A DNA stretch of 64,000 nucleotides from Pectobacterium aquaticum (lineage in GTDB: Bacteria; Pseudomonadota; Gammaproteobacteria; Enterobacterales; Enterobacteriaceae), in NCBI RefSeq assembly GCF_003382565.3, contig NZ_CP086253.1, forward strand, positions 1 through 64,000, in the 5' to 3' direction. A program made the translations under genes and the position numbers. Shown here piece by piece: positions 1-8,832 of this stretch (position 1 is its first letter; the number at the start of each line of letters is the position of its first letter). The notes beneath the pieces were generated by a model. That model was not told the DNA's origin, did not search any database, and saw only the letters and a program-made list of their open reading frames with translations.

Positions 1-1398
1 GTGTCACTTTCGCTTTGGCAGCAGTGTCTTGCCCGTTTGCAGGATGAGTTACCTGCCACAGAATTCAGTATGTGGATACGCCCGTTGCAGGCGGAGCTGA
101 GTGATAACACTCTGGCGCTCTACGCCCCCAATCGCTTTGTGCTGGATTGGGTCCGTGATAAATACTTAAATAATATCAATATTCTGCTGAATGATTTCTG
201 CGGGACGGATGCCCCTTTACTGCGTTTCGAAGTGGGAAGTAAACCGTTGGTTCAGACGGTAAGCCAGCCTGCGCAGTTGCATCACACTCCTGTCAGCGTG
301 ACACGGCAACAGCCAGTGCGTACGGCTCCGGTACGGCCAAGCTGGGATAACTCGCCTGTACAGGCAGAGCATACCTACCGTTCGAATGTGAACCCCAAGC
401 ATACGTTTGATAACTTCGTTGAGGGTAAATCAAACCAGTTAGCCCGCGCAGCGGCACGTCAGGTGGCCGATAACCCTGGTGGCGCATATAACCCGCTGTT
501 TCTTTATGGTGGCACTGGCTTGGGTAAAACGCACTTATTGCACGCGGTGGGGAATGGCATCATTGCCCGCAAGCCCAACGCAAAAGTGGTTTACATGCAC
601 TCCGAGCGTTTCGTGCAGGATATGGTTAAAGCGTTGCAGAACAATGCGATTGAAGAATTCAAACGCTACTACCGTTCTGTTGATGCGCTGCTGATCGATG
701 ATATCCAATTCTTTGCCAATAAAGAGCGTTCACAGGAAGAGTTCTTTCATACCTTTAATGCGCTGCTGGAAGGCAACCAGCAAATCATCCTGACGTCTGA
801 TCGCTACCCGAAAGAGATCAACGGCGTGGAAGATCGCCTGAAATCCCGCTTTGGTTGGGGATTAACGGTCGCGATTGAACCGCCAGAGCTGGAAACCCGC
901 GTGGCGATTCTGATGAAAAAAGCGGATGAAAACGACATTCGTCTGCCTGGCGAAGTGGCGTTCTTTATTGCTAAACGCCTGCGTTCTAACGTGCGTGAGC
1001 TGGAAGGCGCGCTGAACCGCGTTATCGCGAATGCCAATTTTACCGGCCGCTCGATCACCATTGATTTTGTGCGTGAAGCGCTGCGCGATCTGCTGGCGTT
1101 GCAGGAAAAACTGGTTACTATCGACAATATTCAAAAGACCGTGGCGGAATACTATAAAATCAAGGTAGCCGACCTGCTGTCTAAACGTCGTTCCCGCTCG
1201 GTGGCGCGTCCGCGCCAGATGGCGATGGCGTTGGCGAAAGAACTGACGAATCACAGCCTGCCGGAAATCGGCGATGCCTTTGGCGGGCGTGACCATACGA
1301 CGGTGTTGCATGCCTGCCGCAAGATTGAGCAGTTGCGTGAAGAAAGCCACGACATCAAAGAAGATTTTTCCAATTTAATCAGAACTCTATCGTCATAA
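1..1398 (+). CDS. dnaA: Chromosomal replication initiator DnaA
   Basis: AAA+ ATPase that binds DnaA boxes and unwinds oriC. The 465-residue product has the four usual domains: N-terminal DnaB-interacting domain (about 1-85), variable linker (to about 130), AAA+ domain with Walker A GGTGLGKTHL (about 170) and Walker B LLIDDIQF (about 233), and C-terminal DNA-binding domain with the signature GGRDHTTVLHACRK. The start is GTG, as in E. coli; the window begins at this base, so the promoter is not visible. First gene of dnaA-dnaN-recF-gyrB, with a 4-base gap to dnaN. Confidence 0.99.
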   Translation: MSLSLWQQCLARLQDELPATEFSMWIRPLQAELSDNTLALYAPNRFVLDWVRDKYLNNINILLNDFCGTDAPLLRFEVGSKPLVQTVSQPAQLHHTPVSVTRQQPVRTAPVRPSWDNSPVQAEHTYRSNVNPKHTFDNFVEGKSNQLARAAARQVADNPGGAYNPLFLYGGTGLGKTHLLHAVGNGIIARKPNAKVVYMHSERFVQDMVKALQNNAIEEFKRYYRSVDALLIDDIQFFANKERSQEEFFHTFNALLEGNQQIILTSDRYPKEINGVEDRLKSRFGWGLTVAIEPPELETRVAILMKKADENDIRLPGEVAFFIAKRLRSNVRELEGALNRVIANANFTGRSITIDFVREALRDLLALQEKLVTIDNIQKTVAEYYKIKVADLLSKRRSRSVARPRQMAMALAKELTNHSLPEIGDAFGGRDHTTVLHACRKIEQLREESHDIKEDFSNLIRTLSS

Positions 1399-1402
1399 CA
1401 CT

Positions 1403-2503
1403 ATGAAATTTATTGTTGAACGCGAACGTCTGTTAAAGCCATTACAACAGGTCAGCAGCCCGCTGGGCGGCCGACCGACTTTACCGATTCTGGGCAACCT
1501 GTTGATTCAGGTGACGGAAGGCGTGCTGTCGCTGACCGGTACCGATCTGGAAATGGAGATGGTAGCGAAGGTCGCGCTGACGCAACCGCATGAACCGGGT
1601 GCCACGACCGTCCCTGCCCGCAAACTGTTTGATATTTGCCGGGGTCTGCCGGAGGGCGCGGAAATCACGATTATGCTGGATGGCGATCGCATGCTGGTGC
1701 GCTCCGGCCGCAGCCGTTTCTCGCTGTCCACGCTGCCCGCAGCGGATTTCCCTAATCTGGACGACTGGCAGAGCGAGGTTGAATTCTCTCTACCGCAGGC
1801 GACGATGAAGCGTTTGATCGAAGCGACGCAGTTTTCGATGGCGCATCAGGATGTTCGCTACTACCTCAACGGCATGCTGTTTGAAACCGAAGGCGAAGAG
1901 CTGCGCACGGTCGCGACCGATGGTCACCGTTTGGCGGTTTGCGCCATGCCGGTTGGCCAATCTTTACCATCACATTCGGTGATCGTGCCGCGTAAAGGCG
2001 TGATGGAGTTGGTGCGTCTGCTGGATGGTGGTGATACCCCGCTGCAGTTGCAAATCGGCAGCAACAATATTCGTGCGCATGTCGGTGACTTCATTTTCAC
2101 GTCGAAGCTCGTTGATGGTCGTTTCCCTGATTATCGCCGCGTATTGCCGAAGAACCCGGATAAAACACTGGAAGCCAGCTGCGACCTGCTCAAGCAGGCC
2201 TTCTCCCGTGCGGCGATTTTATCGAATGAAAAATTCCGCGGTGTGCGTCTGCATCTAATTAAGAATCAGCTCAAAATTACTGCTAACAACCCAGAGCAGG
2301 AAGAAGCCGAAGAGATTCTGGATGTACAATACGACAGCACCGAGATGGAAATCGGCTTTAACGTGAGCTATGTACTGGATGTGCTGAATGCGCTGAAATG
2401 CGAAGGTGTGCGTTTACTGCTGACCGATTCCGTTTCCAGCGTGCAAATCGAAGATAGCGCCAGCCGAGCGGCGGCCTATGTCGTCATGCCAATGCGGTTG
2501 TAG
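1403..2503 (+). CDS. dnaN: DNA polymerase III beta sliding clamp
   Basis: Ring-shaped homodimeric processivity clamp of DNA polymerase III. Full length (366 aa) with three clamp subdomains; starts MKFIVERERLLKPLQQVS and ends AAYVVMPMRL, the conserved C-terminus at the partner-binding groove. It begins 4 bases after the dnaA stop, so the two are almost certainly co-transcribed. Confidence 0.99.
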   Translation: MKFIVERERLLKPLQQVSSPLGGRPTLPILGNLLIQVTEGVLSLTGTDLEMEMVAKVALTQPHEPGATTVPARKLFDICRGLPEGAEITIMLDGDRMLVRSGRSRFSLSTLPAADFPNLDDWQSEVEFSLPQATMKRLIEATQFSMAHQDVRYYLNGMLFETEGEELRTVATDGHRLAVCAMPVGQSLPSHSVIVPRKGVMELVRLLDGGDTPLQLQIGSNNIRAHVGDFIFTSKLVDGRFPDYRRVLPKNPDKTLEASCDLLKQAFSRAAILSNEKFRGVRLHLIKNQLKITANNPEQEEAEEILDVQYDSTEMEIGFNVSYVLDVLNALKCEGVRLLLTDSVSSVQIEDSASRAAAYVVMPMRL

Positions 2504-2510
2504 AATTATC

Positions 2511-2528
2511 GGGCAAGTTGACTTGCCC
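2511..2528 (+). terminator. Short hairpin between dnaN and recF
   Basis: GGGCAAGT-tg-ACTTGCCC is a perfect 8-bp inverted repeat followed by only TT, just after the dnaN stop. Without a real U-run it is more likely an attenuating or mRNA-stabilising hairpin that lowers recF expression than a full terminator. Confidence 0.45.
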
Positions 2529-2552
2529 TTTCATCATTAAGATAACTGCAAC

Positions 2553-3638
2553 ATGGCCCTTACTCGTCTTCTCATCAAAGATTTCCGCAATATTGAGGCG
2601 GCCGATTTGGCGCTGGTTTCTGGCTTTAATTTTTTGGTCGGCGCCAATGGCAGCGGTAAAACCAGCGTGCTGGAAGCGATTTATACGCTCGGGCACGGGC
2701 GAGCGTTTCGTAGCATCCAGGCGGGGCGCGTGATTCGTCACGATCAGCCGGAATTTGTGCTGCATGGTCGTATTGACGGTATCGAAACGGAGCGATCCGT
2801 CGGGTTAAGCAAAAACCGTCAGGGTGACAGCAAAGTGCGGATTGACGGCAGCGACGGTCATAAAATTGCTGAACTGGCGCAACTGCTACCGATACAACTG
2901 ATCACCCCGGAAGGATTTACCCTGCTCAACGGCGGCCCGAAATTTCGTCGCGCCTTTCTCGACTGGGGCTGTTTCCATAATGAACCCGGATTTTTCGCGG
3001 CCTGGAGCAACATGAAGCGTTTGTTGCGCCAGCGTAATGCAGCGCTGCGTCAGGTGAGTCACTATGGGCAGCTTAGAGCCTGGGATCAGGAATTGGTGCC
3101 GTTGGCAGAACGTATCAGCGAATGGCGTGCGCAATACGCTGAGGCGATTGCCAATGATATTGCCACGACCTGTACGCAATTTTTGCCTGAATTTTCGCTC
3201 AGTTTCTCTTTCCAGCGCGGCTGGGATAAAGAAAGTGAGTATGCAGAACTGCTGGAACGGCAGTTCGAACGCGACCGTATGTTAGGTTATACGGCGCTGG
3301 GGCCGCATAAAGCCGACTTCCGCATCCGCGCCAGCGGCGTGGCCGTCGAGGATATGCTGTCCCGTGGTCAGCTCAAGCTGCTGATGTGTGCGCTGAGGCT
3401 GGCTCAGGGTGAATTTCTCACCCGTCAGAACGGACTGCGCTGTCTGTATCTGATCGATGATTTTGCTTCCGAACTGGATAGTACCCGCCGCCGTTTGCTG
3501 GCTGAACGGTTAAAAGCCACCCATGCACAGGTTTTTGTTAGTGCCGTCAGCGCTGAACAGATAGAGGACATGGTTGGTGAAAAGGGCAAGATGTTCCGCG
3601 TAGAACAGGGTAAAATAACGGTTCAATCACAGGACTAA
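2553..3638 (+). CDS. recF: DNA replication and repair protein RecF
   Basis: SMC-like ATPase of the RecFOR pathway that loads RecA at single-strand gaps. 361 aa, beginning MALTRLLIKDFRNIE. Walker A GANGSGKTS lies near residue 30, the ABC-type signature region is LSRGQLKLLMCAL, and Walker B is YLIDDFASELD. It sits in the canonical place between dnaN and gyrB, 18 bases before gyrB. Confidence 0.99.
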   Translation: MALTRLLIKDFRNIEAADLALVSGFNFLVGANGSGKTSVLEAIYTLGHGRAFRSIQAGRVIRHDQPEFVLHGRIDGIETERSVGLSKNRQGDSKVRIDGSDGHKIAELAQLLPIQLITPEGFTLLNGGPKFRRAFLDWGCFHNEPGFFAAWSNMKRLLRQRNAALRQVSHYGQLRAWDQELVPLAERISEWRAQYAEAIANDIATTCTQFLPEFSLSFSFQRGWDKESEYAELLERQFERDRMLGYTALGPHKADFRIRASGVAVEDMLSRGQLKLLMCALRLAQGEFLTRQNGLRCLYLIDDFASELDSTRRRLLAERLKATHAQVFVSAVSAEQIEDMVGEKGKMFRVEQGKITVQSQD

Positions 3639-3656
3639 AATGAGCGAGAAACGTTG

Positions 3657-6074
3657 ATGTCGAATTCTTATGACTCCTCAAGTATCAAGGTATTGAAAGG
3701 GCTGGATGCGGTACGTAAACGCCCAGGTATGTATATCGGCGATACGGACGACGGTACCGGCCTGCATCACATGGTATTCGAGGTTGTGGACAACGCTATC
3801 GACGAAGCACTCGCTGGCTATTGTAAAGACATTATCATCACCATCCATGCTGATAACTCGGTATCGGTGCAGGATGATGGCCGTGGTATTCCTACTGGCA
3901 TTCATGAAGAAGAAGGGATTTCCGCGGCTGAAGTTATCATGACTGTGCTGCATGCGGGCGGTAAATTCGATGATAACTCATATAAAGTCTCTGGTGGCCT
4001 GCACGGCGTAGGGGTTTCCGTGGTTAACGCCCTGTCAGAAAAACTGAAACTGGTTATTCACCGCGACGGAAAACTTCACGAACAAACCTATAAACACGGC
4101 GTGGCGCAGGCTCCGCTGGCGGTTACGGGTGAAACCAACAGAACCGGTACGACGGTACGCTTCTGGCCGAGCCATGAGACGTTCACCAATGTGCTGGAAT
4201 TCGAATATGAAATTCTAGCCAAGCGTCTGCGTGAGCTGTCGTTTCTGAACTCCGGCGTCTCTATTCGCCTGATTGATGAGCGTGAGAAAGATAAAGCCGA
4301 TCATTACCATTATGAAGGCGGCATCAAGGCGTTTGTTGATTACCTGAACCGTAACAAGACGCCAATCCACCCGAACGTGTTTTATTTCTCGATGACGAAA
4401 GACGACATCGGTGTTGAAGTGGCGTTGCAGTGGAATGATGGCTTCCAGGAAAACATTTACTGCTTTACCAACAACATTCCGCAGCGTGATGGTGGTACGC
4501 ACCTTGCCGGTTTCCGTGCCGCGATGACCCGCACGCTGAATAACTACATGGATAAAGAAGGCTACAGCAAGAAAGCCAAAATCAGCGCCACCGGTGACGA
4601 TGCGCGTGAAGGGCTGATTGCCGTGGTGTCCGTGAAAGTACCCGATCCGAAATTCTCCTCGCAGACCAAAGACAAACTGGTTTCCTCCGAAGTGAAAACC
4701 GCTGTTGAATCGCTGGTGAACGAAAAGCTGGTGGATTACCTGATGGAAAATCCGTCAGACGCCAAAATTGTGGTCGGTAAAATCATCGATGCCGCACGTG
4801 CCCGTGAAGCGGCGCGCAAAGCGCGTGATATGACGCGTCGTAAAGGTGCGCTCGATCTGGCTGGCCTGCCGGGCAAGCTGGCGGACTGTCAGGAACGCGA
4901 CCCAGCACTGTCTGAACTGTATCTGGTGGAAGGGGACTCGGCGGGTGGCTCTGCTAAGCAGGGGCGTAACCGTAAGAATCAGGCGATTTTGCCGCTGAAA
5001 GGTAAAATCCTGAACGTCGAGAAAGCCCGTTTTGACAAGATGCTTTCCTCGCAGGAAGTCGCGACGCTGATCACCGCGCTGGGCTGTGGTATTGGCCGTG
5101 ATGAATACAACCCGGACAAATTGCGCTATCACAGCATCATTATCATGACCGATGCCGACGTCGATGGTTCGCACATCCGTACCCTGTTGTTGACCTTCTT
5201 CTATCGCCAACTGCCTGAAATTGTTGAGCGTGGCCACGTGTATATTGCGCAGCCGCCGCTGTACAAAGTGAAAAAAGGCAAGCAAGAGCAGTACATCAAA
5301 GACGATGAAGCGATGGATCAGTACCAGATCGCACTGGCGCTGGACGGCGCGACGCTGCACACCAATGCTGAAGCGCCTGCGCTGGCGGGTGAACCGCTGG
5401 AAAAACTGGTTTCTGAGCATTATGCCGTGCAGAAACAAATTGGCCGCATGGAACGCCGCTTCCCGCGTGCGTTACTGAACCGTTTGATCTATCAGCCTAC
5501 ACTGTCCGAAGCCGATTTAGGCGAGCGTGAAAAAGTACAGGCGTGGGCGGAATCGCTGGTTAGCAGCCTGAACGCAAACGAAGTGCACGGCAGTACGTAC
5601 AGCTTTGTGATTCACCACGACGAAGAGCGTAGTGTATTCGAACTGGCACTGCGCGTACGTACGCACGGTGTGGATACCGATTATCCGCTGGGCGCAGGCT
5701 TTGTTGCCGGTAGCGAATATCGCAAGTTGAATCAGTTGGGTGAAAAATTGCGCGGCCTGATTGAAGAAGATGCGTATATCGAACGTGGTGAACGTCGCCA
5801 GCCGGTTGCCAGCTTCGAACAAGCGCTGGAGTGGCTGGTGAAAGAGTCCCGCCGTGGCTTAACCATACAGCGTTATAAAGGTCTGGGGGAGATGAACCCC
5901 GATCAACTTTGGGAAACCACGATGGATCCGGCCAGCCGCCGCATGCTGCGTGTAACAGTGAAAGATGCCATTGCTGCCGATGAGCTGTTCACGACCCTGA
6001 TGGGTGATGCGGTTGAACCGCGTCGTGCGTTTATCGAAGAGAACGCCCTGAAAGCGATGAATATCGATATCTAA
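3657..6074 (+). CDS. gyrB: DNA gyrase subunit B
   Basis: ATPase subunit of type II topoisomerase that introduces negative supercoils. The ATG at 3657 (MSNSYDSSSIKVLKGLDAV) is chosen over an in-frame TTG three bases earlier; it gives 805 aa, matching the enterobacterial family length. Visible are the GHKL ATPase domain (VVDNAIDEAL near residue 40, GGLHGVGVSVVNALS near 115), the TOPRIM domain (LVEGDSAGGSA near 420, DADVDGSHI near 498) and the C-terminal QRYKGLGEMNPDQLWETTM motif. Confidence 0.99.
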   Translation: MSNSYDSSSIKVLKGLDAVRKRPGMYIGDTDDGTGLHHMVFEVVDNAIDEALAGYCKDIIITIHADNSVSVQDDGRGIPTGIHEEEGISAAEVIMTVLHAGGKFDDNSYKVSGGLHGVGVSVVNALSEKLKLVIHRDGKLHEQTYKHGVAQAPLAVTGETNRTGTTVRFWPSHETFTNVLEFEYEILAKRLRELSFLNSGVSIRLIDEREKDKADHYHYEGGIKAFVDYLNRNKTPIHPNVFYFSMTKDDIGVEVALQWNDGFQENIYCFTNNIPQRDGGTHLAGFRAAMTRTLNNYMDKEGYSKKAKISATGDDAREGLIAVVSVKVPDPKFSSQTKDKLVSSEVKTAVESLVNEKLVDYLMENPSDAKIVVGKIIDAARAREAARKARDMTRRKGALDLAGLPGKLADCQERDPALSELYLVEGDSAGGSAKQGRNRKNQAILPLKGKILNVEKARFDKMLSSQEVATLITALGCGIGRDEYNPDKLRYHSIIIMTDADVDGSHIRTLLLTFFYRQLPEIVERGHVYIAQPPLYKVKKGKQEQYIKDDEAMDQYQIALALDGATLHTNAEAPALAGEPLEKLVSEHYAVQKQIGRMERRFPRALLNRLIYQPTLSEADLGEREKVQAWAESLVSSLNANEVHGSTYSFVIHHDEERSVFELALRVRTHGVDTDYPLGAGFVAGSEYRKLNQLGEKLRGLIEEDAYIERGERRQPVASFEQALEWLVKESRRGLTIQRYKGLGEMNPDQLWETTMDPASRRMLRVTVKDAIAADELFTTLMGDAVEPRRAFIEENALKAMNIDI

Positions 6075-6102
6075 TTCGATCTACGTTGTTATCGTTATCT
6101 GA

Positions 6103-6130
6103 GCCAGCTCCCTGTGGAGCTGGCTTTTTT
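6103..6130 (+). terminator. Rho-independent terminator after gyrB
   Basis: GCCAGCTCC-ctgt-GGAGCTGGC is a perfect 9-bp GC-rich stem followed by six Ts, 28 bases after the gyrB stop. It closes the dnaA-gyrB cluster. Confidence 0.93.
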
Positions 6131-6210
6131 ACGCCACTAAACTTACCAAGTCCGCAGTCGATCCCGCTACAGAGAAGGCGGCAGTGCTGGCTAACCGTCG
6201 GATAGCGCTT

Positions 6211-7638
6211 CTACTGTGACTGAATGGCAGCCATCAATCGGCAGACCAGTGTTTTCGCCATCTCCGGTTCGGTCACGTTGGCGAATCCCATCAGTAGCCC
6301 ACTGTGTGATGTCCTGCGAATTTGCCACTGGCTCAGAGCCTGAATGGCAAGGCCGTTAGATTGGGCCGCCGCAGCCAGCAATTTGTCATCCTCCCGCTGA
6401 GCCAGCTTCGCGAGTACATGAATACCACCTGCCTGCGGCTGGATGTCCAGACGTGAACCTAACGCCTGCAAGAGTGCATCGACCAAATAGCCGCGTCGCG
6501 TTGCATAAAGCGAGCGCATCCTTCGTAGGTGGCGAGCAAAGTGCCCTTGATCCATGAAATCGGCCACCGTTGCCTGAGGCAGAATCGAACCAGGGCCACA
6601 AAGGTGATTTGCCGCGTCCCTAAACCGCTCGACCTGCGGTTCAGGAACAACCAGATAGGCCAGACGCAAGCCTGGGAACAGCACCTTGCTGAAGGTGCCT
6701 GTATAAAGCACGCGTCCATCGCGATCCAGGCTTTTTAGCGGTGGTAGTGGTCGGCCGTGGTAACGGAACTCACTGTCGTAGTCATCTTCAATGATCCACG
6801 CTTGGCGGTGGCTGGCCCATTCTAGCAGTTGTAACCGCCTTGGCAGGGATAGTGCTACCCCCATCGGACTTTGGTGCGTCGGTGTCACCAAGGCAAAACG
6901 TGCATCGGCAGCTCGCTGTTGGCCGATGTCTACATTCAAACCGTCTTCATCTACGGGCACAGGCTCCAGATTCATGCCCGCACGCTCCAGAAACTGGCGG
7001 GCGAAAATGTAGCCAGGATCTTCGTACCACCCAACATCACCGGGTTGTAACAATGCGCGGCATACCAGTTCCAACGCACCCCGGTAGCCGGGTGTAATGA
7101 ATACCTGCTCGTGCGTGCAAGTGATGCCACGTGAGATAGCGAGATAGGTCGCAATGGATCGGCGCAGAGGTTCGTATCCCACAGGATCGGGATAATTCAT
7201 GGCTACCGTATCCAGCGTGCGAAGATTGTGGCCGGACAAACGTGTCCAAACCTTGCGTGGAAACGCATCTAGTGCCGGCAAACCCAGTTGGAAAGGCTGG
7301 GGGGAATCGACCGCCAGCGCTTTCGGCTGAGAATGCGCCTTGGCGGCAGGTTGGGACACCGTGACAGGCAGTGACTCGCCAAGACTGTCCAGATGGGGCG
7401 AAACGATCGTGCCTGCCGGGCCACGAGCCAGAAAATAGCCCTCACTGATGAGAATCTGGTAAGCCATTTCGACCGTACCCCGTGCCAGATTCAGTTCACT
7501 GGCGAGGCTGCGAACGGAAGGTACGCGATCTCCTGGATGGAGTTTTCCGGCGGCAATCGCGTCTCGGTAGCGTCGATACAACTGCAAATAGATCGGCGCA
7601 TCGTGCTTTCGGATTGGTCTCAACGGCTGAATATTCAT
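6211..7638 (-). CDS. MocR/PdxR-family regulator (GntR HTH fused to aminotransferase-like domain)
   Basis: 475-residue PLP-dependent transcription factor. Residues about 10-80 are a winged-helix GntR domain (PIYLQLYRRYRDAIAAGKL, VPSVRSLASELNLARGTVE); from about 115 on it is a class I aminotransferase fold with the PLP-binding lysine in YTGTFSKVLFPGLRL (about residue 315). MocR proteins usually regulate a neighbouring gene; here that would be the divergent GNAT gene at 7730, with about 90 bases between. Target and effector are unknown. Confidence 0.9.
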   Translation of the reverse strand: MNIQPLRPIRKHDAPIYLQLYRRYRDAIAAGKLHPGDRVPSVRSLASELNLARGTVEMAYQILISEGYFLARGPAGTIVSPHLDSLGESLPVTVSQPAAKAHSQPKALAVDSPQPFQLGLPALDAFPRKVWTRLSGHNLRTLDTVAMNYPDPVGYEPLRRSIATYLAISRGITCTHEQVFITPGYRGALELVCRALLQPGDVGWYEDPGYIFARQFLERAGMNLEPVPVDEDGLNVDIGQQRAADARFALVTPTHQSPMGVALSLPRRLQLLEWASHRQAWIIEDDYDSEFRYHGRPLPPLKSLDRDGRVLYTGTFSKVLFPGLRLAYLVVPEPQVERFRDAANHLCGPGSILPQATVADFMDQGHFARHLRRMRSLYATRRGYLVDALLQALGSRLDIQPQAGGIHVLAKLAQREDDKLLAAAAQSNGLAIQALSQWQIRRTSHSGLLMGFANVTEPEMAKTLVCRLMAAIQSQ

Positions 7639-7729
7639 ATGCCATGTCCTATTTATTTATTCATTTTTTGCACCTTTTTACTAGGTCATTATTTTCCTAA
7701 AGTACGGATTCCATGACAAGGAGATCGAC

Positions 7730-8161
7730 ATGAGCCACTTCCGATTGAGCCTTATTGACAGCGAGCAGGACTACTTGGCCTGTTTTGACAGCATGCACGA
7801 ACTGCGACCTCATCTTCTCGATGCTGCCACATTCGTGGCACAGGTTCGCCGCCAAGCCCTGCAAGGCTATCGTCTGATGGCAGCTTGGCAGGGCGATCGG
7901 GTCATGGCGGTGGCGGGTTATCGCATCCAGGAAAACCTGCTGTATGGACGGTTCCTCTACGTCGACGATCTGGTCGCCGTTGCGGGAGCCCGCCGTCAGA
8001 GTCTGGGCGGCATGCTGATTGAGGCGCTGCGTGAGGAAGCTCAGCGGCAAGACTGCGCCCATCTGGTTCTCGATACCGCCTTGGGGAATGCCCTTGCGCA
8101 ACGTTTCTATTTCCGCCAAGGTCTGCTGTCCAAAGGGTTGCATTTTAGCCAAGCGTTATAG
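7730..8161 (+). CDS. GNAT-family N-acetyltransferase
   Basis: 143 aa with the GNAT fold. The acetyl-CoA-binding motif is in the stretch VDDLVAVAGARRQSLGGML, and the C-terminal strand LVLDTALGNALAQRFYFRQG is typical of the family. An AAGGAGA ribosome site precedes the ATG. Divergent from the MocR gene, which probably controls it; the downstream AhpD-like gene is on the same strand. The substrate cannot be read from sequence. Confidence 0.87.
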   Translation: MSHFRLSLIDSEQDYLACFDSMHELRPHLLDAATFVAQVRRQALQGYRLMAAWQGDRVMAVAGYRIQENLLYGRFLYVDDLVAVAGARRQSLGGMLIEALREEAQRQDCAHLVLDTALGNALAQRFYFRQGLLSKGLHFSQAL

Positions 8162-8173
8162 GTACAACGAACG

Positions 8174-8332
8174 ATGCATCCACTTCTTTTTCTGGAATAC
8201 CGCCCTGTTCGTCATGGATATTCGCAACATGCAGCTCGTGTACTTGCAGAGCTGTCCGAAGCATTGGCCAAAACACGCCATGCGTTGATTTCGTTTCTTG
8301 TTCTTTCACTTCCTACCGGAGACCTTCCATGA
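8174..8332 (+). CDS. Possible 52-residue small ORF overlapping the AhpD-like gene
   Basis: An ORF from ATG 8174 ends in TGA at 8330-8332, overlapping the downstream ATG at 8329 (ATGA), which is the arrangement of translationally coupled genes. The product (MHPLLFLEYRPVRHGYSQHA and onward) has a helical middle and no recognised domain. No good ribosome site is seen before it. It may be a coupling leader, a remnant or chance. Confidence 0.2.
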   Translation: MHPLLFLEYRPVRHGYSQHAARVLAELSEALAKTRHALISFLVLSLPTGDLP

Positions 8333-8760
8333 GCACACTTCGCTTGCCTTACCAAACTCTCTCGCCTGAAGCCTACCAAGGGCTTACCCTCACCAAGAAA
8401 GCGCTGGACAAGAGCAGTCTTGGAAAACCGTTGATCGAACTGGTCTATTTGAGGATTTCGCAAATCAATGGCTGTGCCTTCTGCCTGGAGATGCACGCAG
8501 CGGCCTTGCGTGCTGGCGGCGTACCGGATGCTAAGCTAGACAGCCTGGCTGGCTGGCGTGTGAGCGATCATTTCAGTGAACGCGAGCGCGTGGCGTTGGC
8601 CTGGACGGAATCGCTGGTGGATGTGGCTCGTAGCCACGCACCTGATGAGGATTTCGAACCACTTAAGGCACATTTCAGCGATACGGAAGTTGCCGACCTG
8701 AGCTTTGCCATCTCGCTGATGAGCGCTTTCAATCGCTTGGCGATCGGCATGCGTCAGTAA
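8329..8760 (+). CDS. Carboxymuconolactone decarboxylase / AhpD-like protein
   Basis: 143 aa of the CMD/AhpD-like superfamily. The redox motif is GCAFCLEMHAAALRAGG near residues 50-65: a C-x2-C pair followed by His, as in AhpD-type alkylhydroperoxidases. The helical region SDHFSERERVALAWTESLVD is also typical. GGAGA precedes the start. Located after a GNAT gene and a MocR regulator, it may belong to that unit, possibly in stress defence (inference). Confidence 0.9.
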   Translation: MSTLRLPYQTLSPEAYQGLTLTKKALDKSSLGKPLIELVYLRISQINGCAFCLEMHAAALRAGGVPDAKLDSLAGWRVSDHFSERERVALAWTESLVDVARSHAPDEDFEPLKAHFSDTEVADLSFAISLMSAFNRLAIGMRQ

Positions 8761-8772
8761 GACGTGGGTATA

Positions 8773-8794
8773 CGGATGGCTTTGCCGCCATCCG
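8773..8794. terminator. Hairpin in convergent gap
   Basis: CGGATGGC-tttgcc-GCCATCCG, an 8-bp perfect stem between the convergent AhpD-like and MFS genes. U-runs are weak on both sides (CCGTTT on the plus strand), so termination is probable but not certain. Confidence 0.45.
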
Positions 8795-8832
8795 CCGTTT
8801 GAGCATGTGCCGTGTCTCTTCACCGCCTTTCA

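Noticed and set aside
1..60. Replication origin at the start of the window
   Set aside because: The window opens exactly on the dnaA start codon; no DnaA-box cluster or AT-rich unwinding element is visible. Enterobacterial oriC usually lies elsewhere (near mnmG).
4755..5438. 227-codon minus-strand ORF within gyrB
   Set aside because: A shadow frame of the highly conserved gyrB coding sequence.
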